From Synaphobranchus kaupii (Eukaryota > Chordata > Actinopteri > Anguilliformes > Synaphobranchidae), in NCBI GenBank assembly GCA_029718625.1, contig CM056395.1, forward strand, positions 20,052,309 to 20,116,308: DNA of 64,000 nt, written 5' to 3'. The notes below the pieces were generated by a model. That model was not told the origin of the DNA, searched no databases, and worked only from the letters and a program-made list of their open reading frames with translations. How positions within the stretch are numbered: position 1 is the stretch's first letter; each line of letters begins with the position of its first letter. Shown here piece by piece: positions 32,216-44,786 of the stretch. Both the position numbers and the translations under genes were made by a program.

Positions 32216-34193
32216 GGGCCCTATCTTGGCGATCTTGGCGCTTAGTCTAAGCGCATGGCGCTAAGTCCATTTAGGGCGTGTCCAAGTCCACTTTTGCTAT
32301 TTTAACGGCGTGTTTTTTTGGCGCTAAGCACGGCGCATGGCGCAACTGGGCTGAACCTAGTCGCTTCATTAATTATAGGTGTGTCTTGGGCGTGACATTC
32401 AATAAACCAATCAAAATGTCATATCCCATTCCCTTTAAAAGCCTGCTTTTCCACCTTGGTGGATTGCTTATGATGGCGAAACAGACATGCTCGTGCGTGT
32501 TTAGTGTGATCAAGGAATAGGCTAAATGGAGTATGATCAATATTATTCGGACTAACCATTAGCCTATGAGTTCCCGGTAATTCCAGACAGGGCTGTTATT
32601 TTACAAAATATGTGCGGTTAAATTTCGCTAAAATTCGCTAAAAGGACCTGCAACAGCTGAGAATAAGCTATCAATGGCTTCAGTCTCACCTTAGAAAACG
32701 CCAAATTAGCCTGCTTGTTCAGCGAATTTCGTTTGATTATGCAATGAAAGTGTCAAACATCAATTCCAAGAGGCTGTTCTCATTGAGTTCTCGAAGTTCA
32801 TTAGGCTACCTGCATAGTAGGCTAATATTGATTAATAACATACATACCGTTATTTTGCCTTAATGATGACACTAAATAGCCTACAATAAAGCTGTCAGGT
32901 TCGCAACCCATAAGTTCACGCATATTTCCCCTTGTTTAATACATCCTGTTTATGGAAATGTGACCAACCTGTTTTACTCGTAGCGTAATCCTTTAAAACA
33001 ATCCACTTTCCCAGAAAGACCGTGAAACGTGCGACTTGGAAACAGAGAACATGCAGCTCACGTGCAGAGAATGGCATTAAAATTAATTGTGAATTAATTG
33101 TGTAACGTGCTGCAAATTTGTTTTAGTTTCTAATTAGACGCTTAGTTCTCTTTAAAATCGTTTTGCTCAGTTAAGGAATAACGGGTGAAATCAGCTGGGT
33201 TTTAAACGGTGAGAGTATGGAAACCTGGTCACTGTAATTTAAAAAAATATGAAGGACGAAGAATAGCTAAGGTTACAATTTAGTTAACATGGTGACATCT
33301 CCGTTTTTTAACCATAGGCTATAGAAAAAAACCTTATGCACGCTGTAGCCTAGGCTATTTGAAAAACAATAAATGCAATATTCACTGGACAAGGTTTTGA
33401 ACTTTTTTCAGTCACAAACCATTCTATTTACTTACAAGCTGCATTCATAGATAAACAGAGCTGTATTGTAATGACATCTGAAGCGCATTTTCAGAACTTA
33501 AATGTCCGTCTATTGCCGTGCGCGAGTTTTCCATTGAATGACAATTCACGCATTAGGTGCAAAGACAATTCGCGCATTAGGCTTGATAGCTATAGGTGTT
33601 ATTAGCTCCTTTTTAATGGATAGCCATTGTCCCGTACCATCGCACATCGCCTGGATGTTGATGGAGTGGGCTGAGAGCAATGTAATGTGGCATTGTTTCC
33701 CTTCGCTGAGGGAAAGGTATGTGGACCTATGGAACCTTTTATTATTATGCATTTTTGATATAGCCTACACAATAATAATATTTCACATTGTGATCTAGAT
33801 ATTTTAGTCATGCCTGTGCACGCCCCTGTGTGTAGCTAACAGACAGGAGGGTATGCGCGTTGTGCACACGCCTATGTAGACGCACTTATATGCGCCGTTA
33901 AAATAGCATGTAAACAACTGCGACATGACTTTAGACCAGGTTTGTGGTGGTTCTAGCGCAAGCGCTTTCTGCTGGCTCAAGATAGCAATACGCCAAAAAT
34001 AATCCTGGCCACTCCTCATCTTAAGACCAACACGCCCAGTTCACTAATGATGGCGCAAGACTAGTTAATGGCGCAATGCTAGTTTGACGGTGTAAGCGTT
34101 AGGCGTTATTATGGACCTAGCGCCGGGTGTAAGATAGCAAAGACACTTGCGTTTGCGTGAGCGCCGCTTTGCGCCGGGTGTAAGATAGGGCCC
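32216..34193. mobile_element. PIF/Harbinger-like non-autonomous element, 2 kb copy 2
   Basis: Same ends as 1837-3803, with the 3-bp duplication ATA (32213-32215, 34194-34196). Differs from copy 1 by substitutions and small indels. Same orientation as copy 1. Confidence 0.7.
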
Positions 34194-34254
34194 ATAATGT
34201 TTTATATGTTATAATTTTTAGGGGGTACCTGTAACTTTGTAATGGCTTAAAGTA

Positions 34255-34700
34255 CGGTACCAGTCAAAAGTTTGGACACAGTTCATTCAATGTATCTTTC
34301 TCATTATCTTAGAGACATTTTGATCTAAAGGCTTATGCTTAAATGCTTGAATTTCTTTTCTTAGACAAATATAAATAGTGAAGTTGGTGCATTTCTTTCA
34401 AAAAAAAAAAATTGCTTTAGAAATGGGGGTGATTTTTGAAAGGGGGGGGGGGGGGGGGGGGTGATGGTGTGGGGTTGCTTTGCTGGTGACACTGTTGGAC
34501 GAGTTATCTAGAATTGAAGACACACTTAACCAGCATGCCTACCACAGCATTCTGCAGTGACACGCCATCACTGCATAATTACATTTATGTTATTTCATAG
34601 TTTTTATGTCTTTACTATTATTATAAACTGTAAAAGAAATTGTAAAAATAAAGAAAACCCCTTCTATGAGTAGGTGAGTCCAAACTTTTGACTGGTACTG
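34255..34700 (+). mobile_element. Internally deleted Tc1-like element (446 bp)
   Basis: Inverted ends (ACCAGTCAAAAGTTTGGAC near the left, GTCCAAACTTTTGACTGGT near the right) are flanked by TA (34253-34254, 34701-34702). A short central piece (GTGGGGTTGCTTTGCTGG) is all that remains of the transposase region. A 20-G homopolymer sits at 34442-34461. Confidence 0.8.
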
Positions 34701-35107
34701 TAGCTATACCAAAAACAGTATTTTTGAGCCCATGGCGATAGTAGTCCTTGAAATGGCATTGAGATTGGTTATGAAATGGTGGAGATATCGAGATTTATAA
34801 ATCGCTGTTTTACATTGGAGAGCTGACCAACGCAAACATACACTGAACGCGTAATACAATAAAAATTTAGCCAAAGCCACTTGATTTACACCAGCGGTCC
34901 ATCCCTGGCCCTTCAGAGCCTGCAAGCATCCAGAACAGACCCAAGAAAACAAGTGAGGTAAGGTTATGAGTGAAAACAAAAACCCTGTGGCTCTCTAGGA
35001 CGAGGGATGGGGACCCCTGGCATAAATCAAGTGGCTTGGGACAGTGTGGGAAGAGCTCCAATCGTGAATAATTGCTTAAAGAGATAGTTCGGAATTTTGG
35101 ACATAAT

Positions 35108-36080
35108 GGGCTCTATTTTAATAAACCAAACGCAATGGTGAACGCAAGAGTAATCGCTTGGCGGTATCGCTCTGAGGGCGTGTCGGCGAGAAATTTGGTA
35201 ATTTCATGACGGCAATCTTGGCGCACCTTATGGCGGTATTGCTAAATGGCTGGGTTTAAACATCAAAGGTGTGTCTCTATGGTAGCCAATCAAATTGTTG
35301 TTCTCATGCTTTAAAACGCAATCGCGTTGGAACGCAATCGCTCCATGCAATTTCATAATGAGCAACCCAAACGCACTGGACCGTCAACGACAAGATTTTC
35401 CACACAGGAATCAGACATACTTGCAACAGAAGTACAGGCTAGGACTGTAGTAATTTATGGATCACAATCCACACCACCTCGTCTCCCAGAAGTTCGGAAG
35501 GCACGGGAGGAGGTGGCGAATGCATTAATTAGCCTACATTAGGTGATGTAGGCATAATTATGATTCAAATGGTAGGCTTATGATTCAACTGTGTCAATGT
35601 GTAATTTATATATTATAGGCTAGTGGCCTACATGATCGCAAGTTTCTTGTAAGCTGTCCTGTTTTATTCGAGTAGTTTAAATTAAAATTAATTAATTAAT
35701 AATAATTATAGGCTATTTGTTCATTAAATGGAAGTGTAATGTTGGCATCACCTATAGACACTACATAGAACTACATGACGAATAAGTTACCAAATTGCCA
35801 GAGTCTATTGCGTTTCCGCTAAGAGGTGGTTCCAGCTGATCATAACGCAATGGGTTTTCGTTGGTTCAAATTGTCACTGAGCCGAAAGTATTTTAGAACA
35901 CGCCCCAGATAGCGCCACCCATCCCACTGCAGCGCAACCGAAAGGATGTTATGTTGAGAATTTGTTGATCCTAGCGGTATTGCTGAGAAACGCCATAGCG
36001 CCAGTTTTAAGACGTTGATGCTGTCAACAAGTTTGCGTTTGACTATACCGTCCCCTTGCGCTGGTTTGAAAATAGAGCCC
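35108..36080 (+). mobile_element. PIF/Harbinger element with Myb-like ORF, nested
   Basis: Ends GGGCTCTATTTT and AAAATAGAGCCC, with the 3-bp duplication AAT (35105-35107, 36081-36083). It lies inside the left arm of the foldback element, so it is the younger insertion. It contains a Myb/SANT-like ORF but no nuclease-type transposase. Confidence 0.8.
35345..35542 (+). CDS. Short Myb/SANT-like ORF of the Harbinger element
   Basis: 65 residues from ATG 35345. The stretch RFSTQESDILATEVQARTV, then VIYGSQSTPP and EVRKAREEVANAL, matches the pattern of the Myb/SANT-like proteins that autonomous PIF/Harbinger elements encode besides the transposase and that bind the ends. A tryptophan usually found in the A-W-E-E-V position is Arg here, and the ORF stops right after the domain, so it is probably a truncated, non-functional copy. 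Confidence 0.6.
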   Translation: MQFHNEQPKRTGPSTTRFSTQESDILATEVQARTVVIYGSQSTPPRLPEVRKAREEVANALISLH

Positions 36081-36664
36081 AATGTCTCAATTACGACTTA
36101 CCCATGATGTAGTTCATTGATGGAAACCATTTTCAACTAATTCCATGCTGTCCCTTCTTTTGGACATACACACGTTGCTGATGCTTATGCAACTCTATGG
36201 TAACCAGTAGCATCCACTACCAAACGCACTTAAATACTCCACAGTGCACCCAAAGCAAATAAAATACGACGACAGTCTATCTGGGTTATTTTGAGTGTTT
36301 ATACCATCATTTTTTAAGTCAAACTATCGTTGAATCCTTTACTTTGTGCTGACCTATATTCTTTGTGGAAGTACGGCGGCGGTGCAAACGTGGCCAGTGC
36401 AACTTGTTGCTCTTCTTTGTTGTTGTAGTCGACCAGTGCTGGCACTACATTCATAGGTAACGTAAAGTATCGCTCCGCCGCCGTACTTCCACAGAGTAGT
36501 AGTGGATGCTACCAGTTACCATAGAGTTGCGTTAGCATTAGCAATGTGTGTGTGTCCAAAAGGGACAGCATGGAATTAGCTGAAAATGGTTTCCATCAAT
36601 GAACTACATCATGGGTAAGTCGTAATTGAGACATTATGTCCAAAATTCAGAACTATCCCTTTAA

Positions 36665-37351
36665 TCATGAACATCCTCCATGTTCTCCTGACTCCTGAGC
36701 ATGTATTAACAGCAAATTGTGCACAGTCTAATGCGCTCTGGCTATCAGCGTTTCCGCATTTCTATTTAGTATGTTCTCTGTATTCTCAATGAAGGTCACA
36801 CAATTGTGTCTTTAAGCATCTTGACTGAGGCAGCAATGTAAGTAAATAAATGTGACTTCCTAGATGGAAGAATGATTCAATATAAAAAGTCTTAGTATGT
36901 CCATACATTTTCTTTTTCAACAGCATGGCTAACACCATTGAGAAATGGGTGGAGTGCAGGAGATTCACAGTGTTTTATTTAGATACTGTTACTGAATTAC
37001 TAAAATTGAGGTCAATGACTTGCATTACAGAGGGGGTCACATTGATTTTAGATTAATGATAGGATACCAGTGTCAACACATGACAAGTCAGGGGAGGGAC
37101 CTGGATGTTGCCGTTTGCCGGGTCAGTAGCTGACTACTCATGCAAAGATTGCTCACTTAATGCACCATCACCATTTTGACTGTCTTCACTCAAAAAAATA
37201 AATTGTTGGCTGGATAGGCTGGATATCACAACTGATGAAGTTTAAGACATCACATATACTTAATAATATTGTGTGCAACCACTGCCCATAAGTAAATCTG
37301 ATTTATTTTATTTTATTAAGTAAATCCAACAATTTATTTTTGAGCGTACTC

Positions 37352-37383
<32 letters not shown>

Positions 37384-37705
37384 TGCGTGCAACCATTTGA
37401 GTGTACCTTCCTCCCCTATCGAGGGGCACTTGGAAGGAAATGGGCAATGATTCAATCCTCTATGTTGCAGAATAATCTTTTTCATTATTTTTTTAAAAAT
37501 ATAGATTTTTGTCAACTCCCACACTGTTCACAGTTCATAAGGAATGACAAGTTAATCATTGTTTTTGGCAGCGGGCGTATGCTGAAATAAACGCTGGCCA
37601 TGAGCTGATGCCTGTGTGGCACTATTTAACTGTTGTACTGTGTTGACCAGTTGGCTGTCTTAAGATATTGTATCTGTGTTGAGAGAACTCTGCACTCTTG
37701 CTGTT
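36665..37705. other. No recognised gene; short TAA repeat
   Basis: AT-rich intergenic DNA. A (TAA)n tract lies at about 37349-37380. No coding family seen before the signal-peptide exon at 37706. Confidence 0.5.
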
Positions 37706-38485
37706 ATGATGAGGCACTTAACCACAGGATTGTTACTCGTGGCTGCCATTGCGAGCGGAGTCTATACAGACACTGTGAGTTTCATTGATATCTGCATTTC
37801 ATTAACTTTTATGTTTTTCTCTTGTTTTTTATTATTTAGTCAAATTATTTTCTCATGAGACCTGAGAACCATTTCCTCATTTAATAGACATAGTAGACCT
37901 CAAAGAAAGAATGTGTGAGATCTATATTCTGAAGTGCTAACCCCAATATCAAATCTCTATTGGGACCAATTTTTAAACATACATTTTAAATTTGAATGAC
38001 TGAAAGCTGTCATTTCCTGTGCCAGTGAGATTATGACGTTCGATATCTTTCTTGCAGTGCTTATGAGATTATGATTTTTCCTGCTGACCGATGCCCTGCG
38101 AATCCTGGGGTCCGGACAGAGGGGGCGCTGTCGCACCGTGTACAGCCTGAGCAGGGTGGGACGGCCACGGGCGATTCGAGGTTCGGAGGTCCGGCTCGGC
38201 TATTTTTCCGTGGCCTCGACCAAGTTTCTATCCATGTTTGATATGACCGTCAGGACCTGCCATGGGGTAGAGCTCCCACCCTCCTCCTGCAGCTTGGGGT
38301 GGAGGAAAGTCCTGGTGCCACCCTTCGAGCAGTTCAAGGTAGTGGCAGTGAAGAGAAAGCTATTTTACCTGGAGTCCACTGGCACCCGCAGTTATCTGAA
38401 TTGCGCCTTCTACCGGCAAGTCCACCCGACATCACGCCGCTATCATACCGAAGTCCCAAACCCCCAGCCCCCCAACACACCCTAA
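37706..38485 (+). pseudogene. Broken ecto-ADP-ribosyltransferase (ART)-like gene
   Basis: A possible first exon (37706-37774) encodes the signal-peptide-like MMRHLTTGLLLVAAIASGVY and ends at a donor GTGAGT. From 38075 an open frame to 38485 resembles the second half of vertebrate arginine-specific ARTs: ALRILGSGQRGRCRTVYSL, VRLGYFSVAST, KVLVPPFEQFKVVAV and ESTGTRSYLNCAFY. The family's R-S-E catalytic set looks lost: VYRG is VYSL, the S-T-S-type site is altered, and the acidic ExE before VLIPP is replaced by Gly-Trp-Arg-Lys. The N-terminal half is missing and a stop lies at 38072. Active ARTs transfer ADP-ribose from NAD to arginines on secreted or surface proteins; this copy should not. Confidence 0.65.
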
Positions 38486-38984
38486 TTCCTCAAACATCAC
38501 TCCCAGGCATGCTCCAATACCTCAAACAAACCACCCAAGAGACACCCTAGACTAGGCTCCCTAAACAATAATCACACTGCCTAAGCATGTTACTGTGCCC
38601 TTTCCCCAAATCAAAAGCCCTGCCGTTTTACCCTTGTACAGTGTCATTTTAAATGTAGCACCTCAGCTTGGAGGCTTGAGCATAACCTTTCCGACATTTT
38701 CCTTTTTCCATGCTGAAAGGCTGCTATTGTACAGTTACAGTATTGCAACGGAATTGTTGTAATAATTATTTCACGGTTGTAAATATTTCATATCATATTT
38801 TATCTATGATAATTGTTTTAATTGTGTTCACACAAAAATGATCTCTCTCTCTCCTTTACCCCCCAAACCCCCTGCAGGCAATCTATGGACCCCCAACCGT
38901 GAACTCTGTTGCATTGAACCAGAGTCTGGAATTAAAATATATTTCAAAGGTAAAACAGATAAAATGGCTTATTTCAAACACATC
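38486..38984. other. No gene
   Basis: 3' flank of the ART-like pseudogene. Nothing else recognised. Confidence 0.5.
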
Positions 38985-39298
38985 CATCCATCCATTATCT
39001 AGGTCGCGGGGGGTGCTGGAGCCTATCCCATCATGCATTGGGCGAGAGGCAGGAATACCCCCTGGTCAGACCGCCAATCCATCACAGGGCACACACACCA
39101 TTCAGTCACACACTCATACCTATGGGCAATTTAGAGTCTCCAATTAGCCTCACCTGCATGTCTTTGGACTGTGGGAGGAAACCCACACGGACACAGGGAG
39201 AACATGCAAACTCCACACAGAGAGGCCCTTGGCAGGGATTTGAACGTGGTGCCTTCTTGCTGTGAGGCACCAGTGCTAACCACTGCACCACGCCGCCC
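38985..39298. repeat. Dispersed teleost repeat
   Basis: Contains CATCCATCCATCCATTATC, GGGGTGCTGGAGCCTATCCC, CCTGCATGTCTTTGGACTG and GGAGAACATGCAAACTCC, hallmarks of a very common fish interspersed repeat. No ORF. Confidence 0.7.
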
Positions 39299-39361
39299 CT
39301 ATTTCAAACACATAAAACCCTAATTATTCGACTTTTGTTTGCACATCACAGCAATGTCATT

Positions 39362-39367
39362 TTTATT
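39362..39367 (-). terminator. Candidate polyadenylation signal of gene 2
   Basis: AATAAA on the minus strand about 90 bp past the gene 2 stop codon. Not tested by transcript. Confidence 0.4.
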
Positions 39368-39455
39368 TGATTTATGCTTTGTTCATTTGCATGCAAAAGC
39401 AAACACTTTGGTTGACATATTAATCCCTTTATATTATAAAAATATGAGTGAATAA

Positions 39456-39937
39456 CTAGCACAGAGCCATAGGGATATCCATAGAGAGAGCAAAAGCTGG
39501 GTAGAGGGGCTTGGTGAAGGTGGCATGGAAGGTGCGCAGGTGGATGGGTCCTTTGGAGGAGATCTTATAGAAGGCCAGGATACCAGTTGGCCAGTCCAGG
39601 TACACTCCCACTCTGTATTTGTCCTGGGGGTGATGGGTCATCACGCTTATGCCCTTATTCTTATGAAATGCCATGATCACCTGGCGGTCACTGCTTATTG
39701 CCCAGGACTGGTCATCCTCTCCAAGCTCTTTTGCGGGCATTTGGTAGGCCATGCCCACCTGCAAGCTTCCTGGCCCCCATTCCACTTCCCAGTAGTGGCG
39801 TTCAGTCAGCACCTCCTTGCACAGCACTAGAGAGGTGTACTCGCTATCGTTCTTTTTAAGCAACGCCCTCCTGTTCCCCTCGGATAGGACCACATTCGGA
39901 GCGGCAGTGCTGGGGTCCAGTGTGAGGTGGCAGTCAT
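39456..39937 (-). CDS. Gene 2 exon 9: B30.2 (PRY-SPRY) domain
   Basis: Acceptor CTGTAG. Same landmarks as gene 1 ([47 protein letters not shown]). The segments between NR and LCKE, between MAYQ and DDQSW, and between WAI and GVYLDW differ strongly from gene 1 in sequence and length. Confidence 0.9.
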
Positions 39938-40000
39938 CTACAGAGTAACAGCCAATTAAAGAAAAATATCATTATAGTCCAATCACATAATGTGGTGGGG

Positions 40001-40073
<73 letters not shown>

Positions 40074-43000
40074 ATTAGGAGGGAAATGGCCAACAATCCC
40101 ACTCACAATAGAATATACACCTCAGTGCTGAGTATTTGCAAATCCAATGAGAATGATATATGCTAGACAAATGCAGTTTATTATTTGTATGGAACAGTTA
40201 GTTATCCTGGTAATGGTTAAAGTTTTAATCACCTGTGAGAAAGGCTGGGGGAAGAGATGGACAGACCATAAGGAGTATTAAGAGGCAAGGTTAACCTGAC
40301 TATCCATCTTGTTCTGTGCATACTGTATTTCCAACTGAAATGTTGAATGGTACTTAAACTTACATTTCTGCATCCCTGATTTGATCCTGCACTCCCCACT
40401 GTGGTCCAAACTGCAGGAACAAACAACAACAAAAAAAAGAGTGAAGGAAGTGTTACATGGTGTTGCATTACTTTTAGAGTTCTGGACCCAAGCACAGAGA
40501 AACACAGGGGGCGAGGAATAGTGAGCAACGAACCAAGATCTTTACTGAGACGCCCAGTAAAAAAACAAAAAAAAACAAATACCGAGTTAACTTGAATACA
40601 GGAACTAACTACAGTTGCCACTATGCAAGAGACTAAACTAGAAACACACAAAAAAGGAAAAACACAAAGAACTTGCAAGAAAAAAACAAGAAACAGCAGG
40701 ACTAGGCCTGCATTCATGATCCAATTTAACACGTTCCCTTCCCTTGCTCTCTTCCCTCGAGTGAGCTATCTTGTGACAACATTTGCGACGTGCATCAAGC
40801 AAACTTAACGGGTGCTCTGCGAGGGAGGATTGATGAGAAACTAACCAAAACGGAACCAATATAGGAAGTGCAACCCCACAGATTTGAAACGTGACTGCCC
40901 ATTTTTTCCGTGTGAAGCATTGCATTGTGGGATTCCCTTCTTGTTGGAAACTTGAAGCAAGTGAAGGGAATGACAGGAAGAAAGCATACATTTTGGATCC
41001 TATCGCAGCCTAGTGGTGCGTCCCAGTTCTCTAAAAACGCATAGTCCTTTTCTCCACTACCACCTCCTCCTCTCCTCTGTGCCCCGGAAACCAATCTTTG
41101 TGTCCTAATCTAATGTTGCTGATTACATATTAATGGTTACATATAAATTAATATCTCGACGCAAACCGCAATGTCAGGTACATTGTATACTGTACATGCA
41201 ACTACTTGTATTTGAAACGTACAGGCTGTGTTGCATAGTTCCTTGTCGGAGACGAGTGGAGGAAAGCAGGTGAGGAATATTGGGAAACAAACAGGTGAAC
41301 AATCAAGACACATGGGGGAATCGAACTAGAAACAATAATTGAGTAATAAAGATAAGATAATCCAATAAAGACAGACAATTAACACTGAGCAAGCAATCGG
41401 GAGACTCTGGACTGGTTAGCTGGCTCCCCCTGGTGGACCCCAGCCGACATGGCGGCAGGAAGAGAGAGAAGGAAGAGACAGAAGTGTAACCTTAGAGCAG
41501 GGATGGGCCAGCTAGCGCACAAAAATATGCCGTAGACTAGAATATATAAAAAATATATATATATATCTTTGTCTGTGTGGTAAGAAAATAATATTTGACC
41601 ATGGAAAAATTATAAGCAATATTTAAAGAAATTTTTACGTACAGAGTTAACATCAATAGCTATGACTGGAAGTTGATTTTTTTTTTTTTGCAATCAAAAA
41701 TGAATGGAGCCCAATGGGGAAACTGGCTTTTTGAGTGCAATTATAGATATCAGCAGAGGGTGACATTATATCCGGTGCTGAGGTTGAGAGCCAAAAAGCT
41801 GGCCCCTTGAGTGTAACACGTGACTAAACATTCACTCCCAGTGTGCTTACATCAGCTTCTTCAGTGTACAGCCGGGGTCCTCCAGTCTAGCAGACAGTGC
41901 CTTCACTCCTAAGTCCCCTGGGTGGTTGTAGCTCAGATCCAGCTCTATCAGATGTGAGGGGTTTGATTGCAGAGCTGAAACCAGGGGATGACAACCTCTC
42001 TCTGTGACTCCACAGCCTGACAGCCTGCAGAGAGGAGAATACCAGTATCTCAGGGCACTGCCACATTCACTGTGTCACCTGAATTCAATAATTTAAATCC
42101 ACAGAAAATGTAATGGACATAGGTATGAACTTCTCTTCTGAAAAGGGCATATCCTACCCAGTTTTTTCAAGCCACTTACCTACATGTCACTATTTACTTA
42201 TATGAACAAAAACCATTTACAGTATGTAGAAACCTATTATGAAAATACAGCTTAATGAAAATAACACACAATTGAATAATTTTATTGTAGTTGTATATTC
42301 ATAAGGTAAGCAGTGTCCACCATATCTAACCTGACCACACATCCCTGACAGGCAGGCATCAGGCAGGCGGCAAAGAATGTGATTGGCCTAAAAATGGCGG
42401 TTATTAAGCCATTACTGAAGAAACCAAACCTTGAACCTGACAAACTGGAAAACTATAGACCCATTTCAAATCTTCCATTTCTATCAAAAATATTAGAGAA
42501 AGCTGTTGCGAAGCAACTTGGTGCATACCTTAGCTCAACCCATATCCATGAAATATTCCAGTCAGGATTAAGGCCCTACCATAGCACTGAAACGGCACTT
42601 GTTAAAGTTATCAACGATTTACTATTATCAGCCGACCAAAACTCTGTTCTTGTACACCTTGACCTAAGTGCAGCTTTCGATACAATAGATCATGAGATTC
42701 TACTGAACAGACTCCAGGGCTGTGTTGGACTTAATGGTCAAGCACTTGCATGGTTCAGATCATACTTATACAATAGGAAGCAGTTTGTTAAATTAAATGA
42801 AGTATCCAGTTACTCAGGAATGAAATATGGTATTCCACAAGGATCAGTGCTAGGTCTAGTACTCTTCATTATATATGCTACCCCTTGGTGATATTATTCG
42901 GGCACATGGGGTAGATTTTCACTGCTATGCGGACGATAGGCAGATATACATTTCCATGAAACCCGGCAAGGCACTACCACTTTCTCGATTAGAGGTTTGT

Positions 43001-44718
43001 ATTGCGGATATTAAAGCTTGGATGCTTTCTAATTTCCTGCTCCAAAACTCCTAGACTGAAATGCTGGTTTTAGGTCCAAAAAAACAAAGGGAGAAATTGT
43101 GTACATTTATTCTAAATTTTGATGGTTGTTTAGTTGTTCCAAATTCAGCTGTGAAAGACCAAGGTGTTACTATAGACCCAGATCTAGCCTTTAGTGTGGA
43201 ACATAGCTAAAATGAGGCACTTCCTATCAGAAGGGGATGCAGAGAAATTGATCCATGCTTTTGTTACGTCTAGGCTAGATTACTGTAATGCCCTGCCCTA
43301 AATCCTTGCTAAATAATTTCCAGTTTGTGCAGAATGCAGCTGCTCGCATTTTGACTAGAACTAATAAGTATGAGCATATTACCCCAGTGCTAACATCACT
43401 TCATTAGCTACCAATTAAGTATAGGATAGACTTTAAGGTTTTGTTTCTGACCTTTAAAGCTTTAAATGGACTTGCGCCACTGTATGTAATCTCCTTTTCC
43501 CATATAAACTGAAAAGATCACTTCGTTCCCAAGATGCAGGCTACTTAGTAGTCCCTAGAATATCTAAAAGCTTGACGGGTGGTAGAGCTTTCTCCTACAG
43601 AGCACCACTACTGTGGAACACCCTGCCAAAATTTATAAGGGAATCAGACACAGTCTCAATATTCAAGTCTAGATTAAAAATGCACCTATATGACCAGGCT
43701 TATAATGAGTTGTAGTCTGGAGACAGGACCAGAGAAGCCTTTAGCCATAGAGTAATGTGGGGTGGCATCCTTAGTGGGTAAGATTGTTTTCCCTCTCACG
43801 CCTGGGTTCTCAAACTCTGTCTTAAATAGCTATGCAGCTATAGATTACTCCTGGCGGGGGCACTTGTCCAACCCCCCCCCTCCCCCCTAATTGGTGCTCC
43901 TGCTGCTTTATTACACTTAAACTGTTTTCTCTATCTTTTTTCTACATTCTGCCGGCGGGGCTTATGCCCCGCATCTCGACAGTTGCTGTCATAGGACTCC
44001 CTCACTGCTGCTGTCCGGCTTCCTCTCCGTCGCCGCACACGTCCCCCCAACCCCCCCCCCCCCCACCACCACCACCACTGCCCCCTACTCCCACCGTCAT
44101 CGGTGCCCGGTTCCCCACCATCATTGCCGCCACACCTGGACTGTCATCTAGCTGCTGCTAATTCTATTAACATGGACATTGGCTGTTTTGACCATGCTGG
44201 CCATTAAGACCTAGACCCTGAGCCGACCAGAGGAGGATGGATTCCCCCCTTGAGTCTGGTTCCTCCCAAAGTTTCTTCCTATTTATACCAGGGAGTTTTT
44301 CCTTGCCACTGTTTGCTCTTGTGGGGGTTTAGGCTGGGTTTTTCTGTGAAGCGTATTGTGACAACTAGTTGTGAAATGTGCTATACAAATAAATATTGAT
44401 TTGATTTGATTTGATTGTGTTCACAAGACCAACATAAATCAGCCTGATATCATTTTGTAATGAATGGAAAAGGGTAACTGTTTCTCAGTTGGTCATGCCT
44501 CACCCCAGTTTCTGCAGTTTACAGAGGGGAACCTCCAGTCCAGCAGAGAGCGCTGTCACTCCAGAGTCCAGCAGGTCATTGCTTCTCAGATCCAGCTCTC
44601 TCAGCTCTGAGTGGCGTGAGCGCAGGACTGAGGCCAGATCATTACAGCAGCCCTTTGTGAGGCTACAGTCTCCTAACCTGTGGAGGGAAGAAGATAGTAT
44701 GTCCCTCAATATTTTCTT

Positions 44719-44786
<68 letters not shown>

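Larger units (their letters stand above)
35080..36660. mobile_element. TTAA foldback element, split by a Harbinger-like insertion
   Basis: TTAA at 35076-35079 and 36661-36664. The termini AGAGATAGTTC and GAACTATCCCT are inverted, and the arms extend for over 150 bp (for example CCCATGATGTAGTTCATTGA at the left and its complement at 36592-36611). The left arm is interrupted by the element at 35108-36080. TTAA sites suggest a piggyBac or Kolobok origin. No ORF is in the uninterrupted part. Confidence 0.75.
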
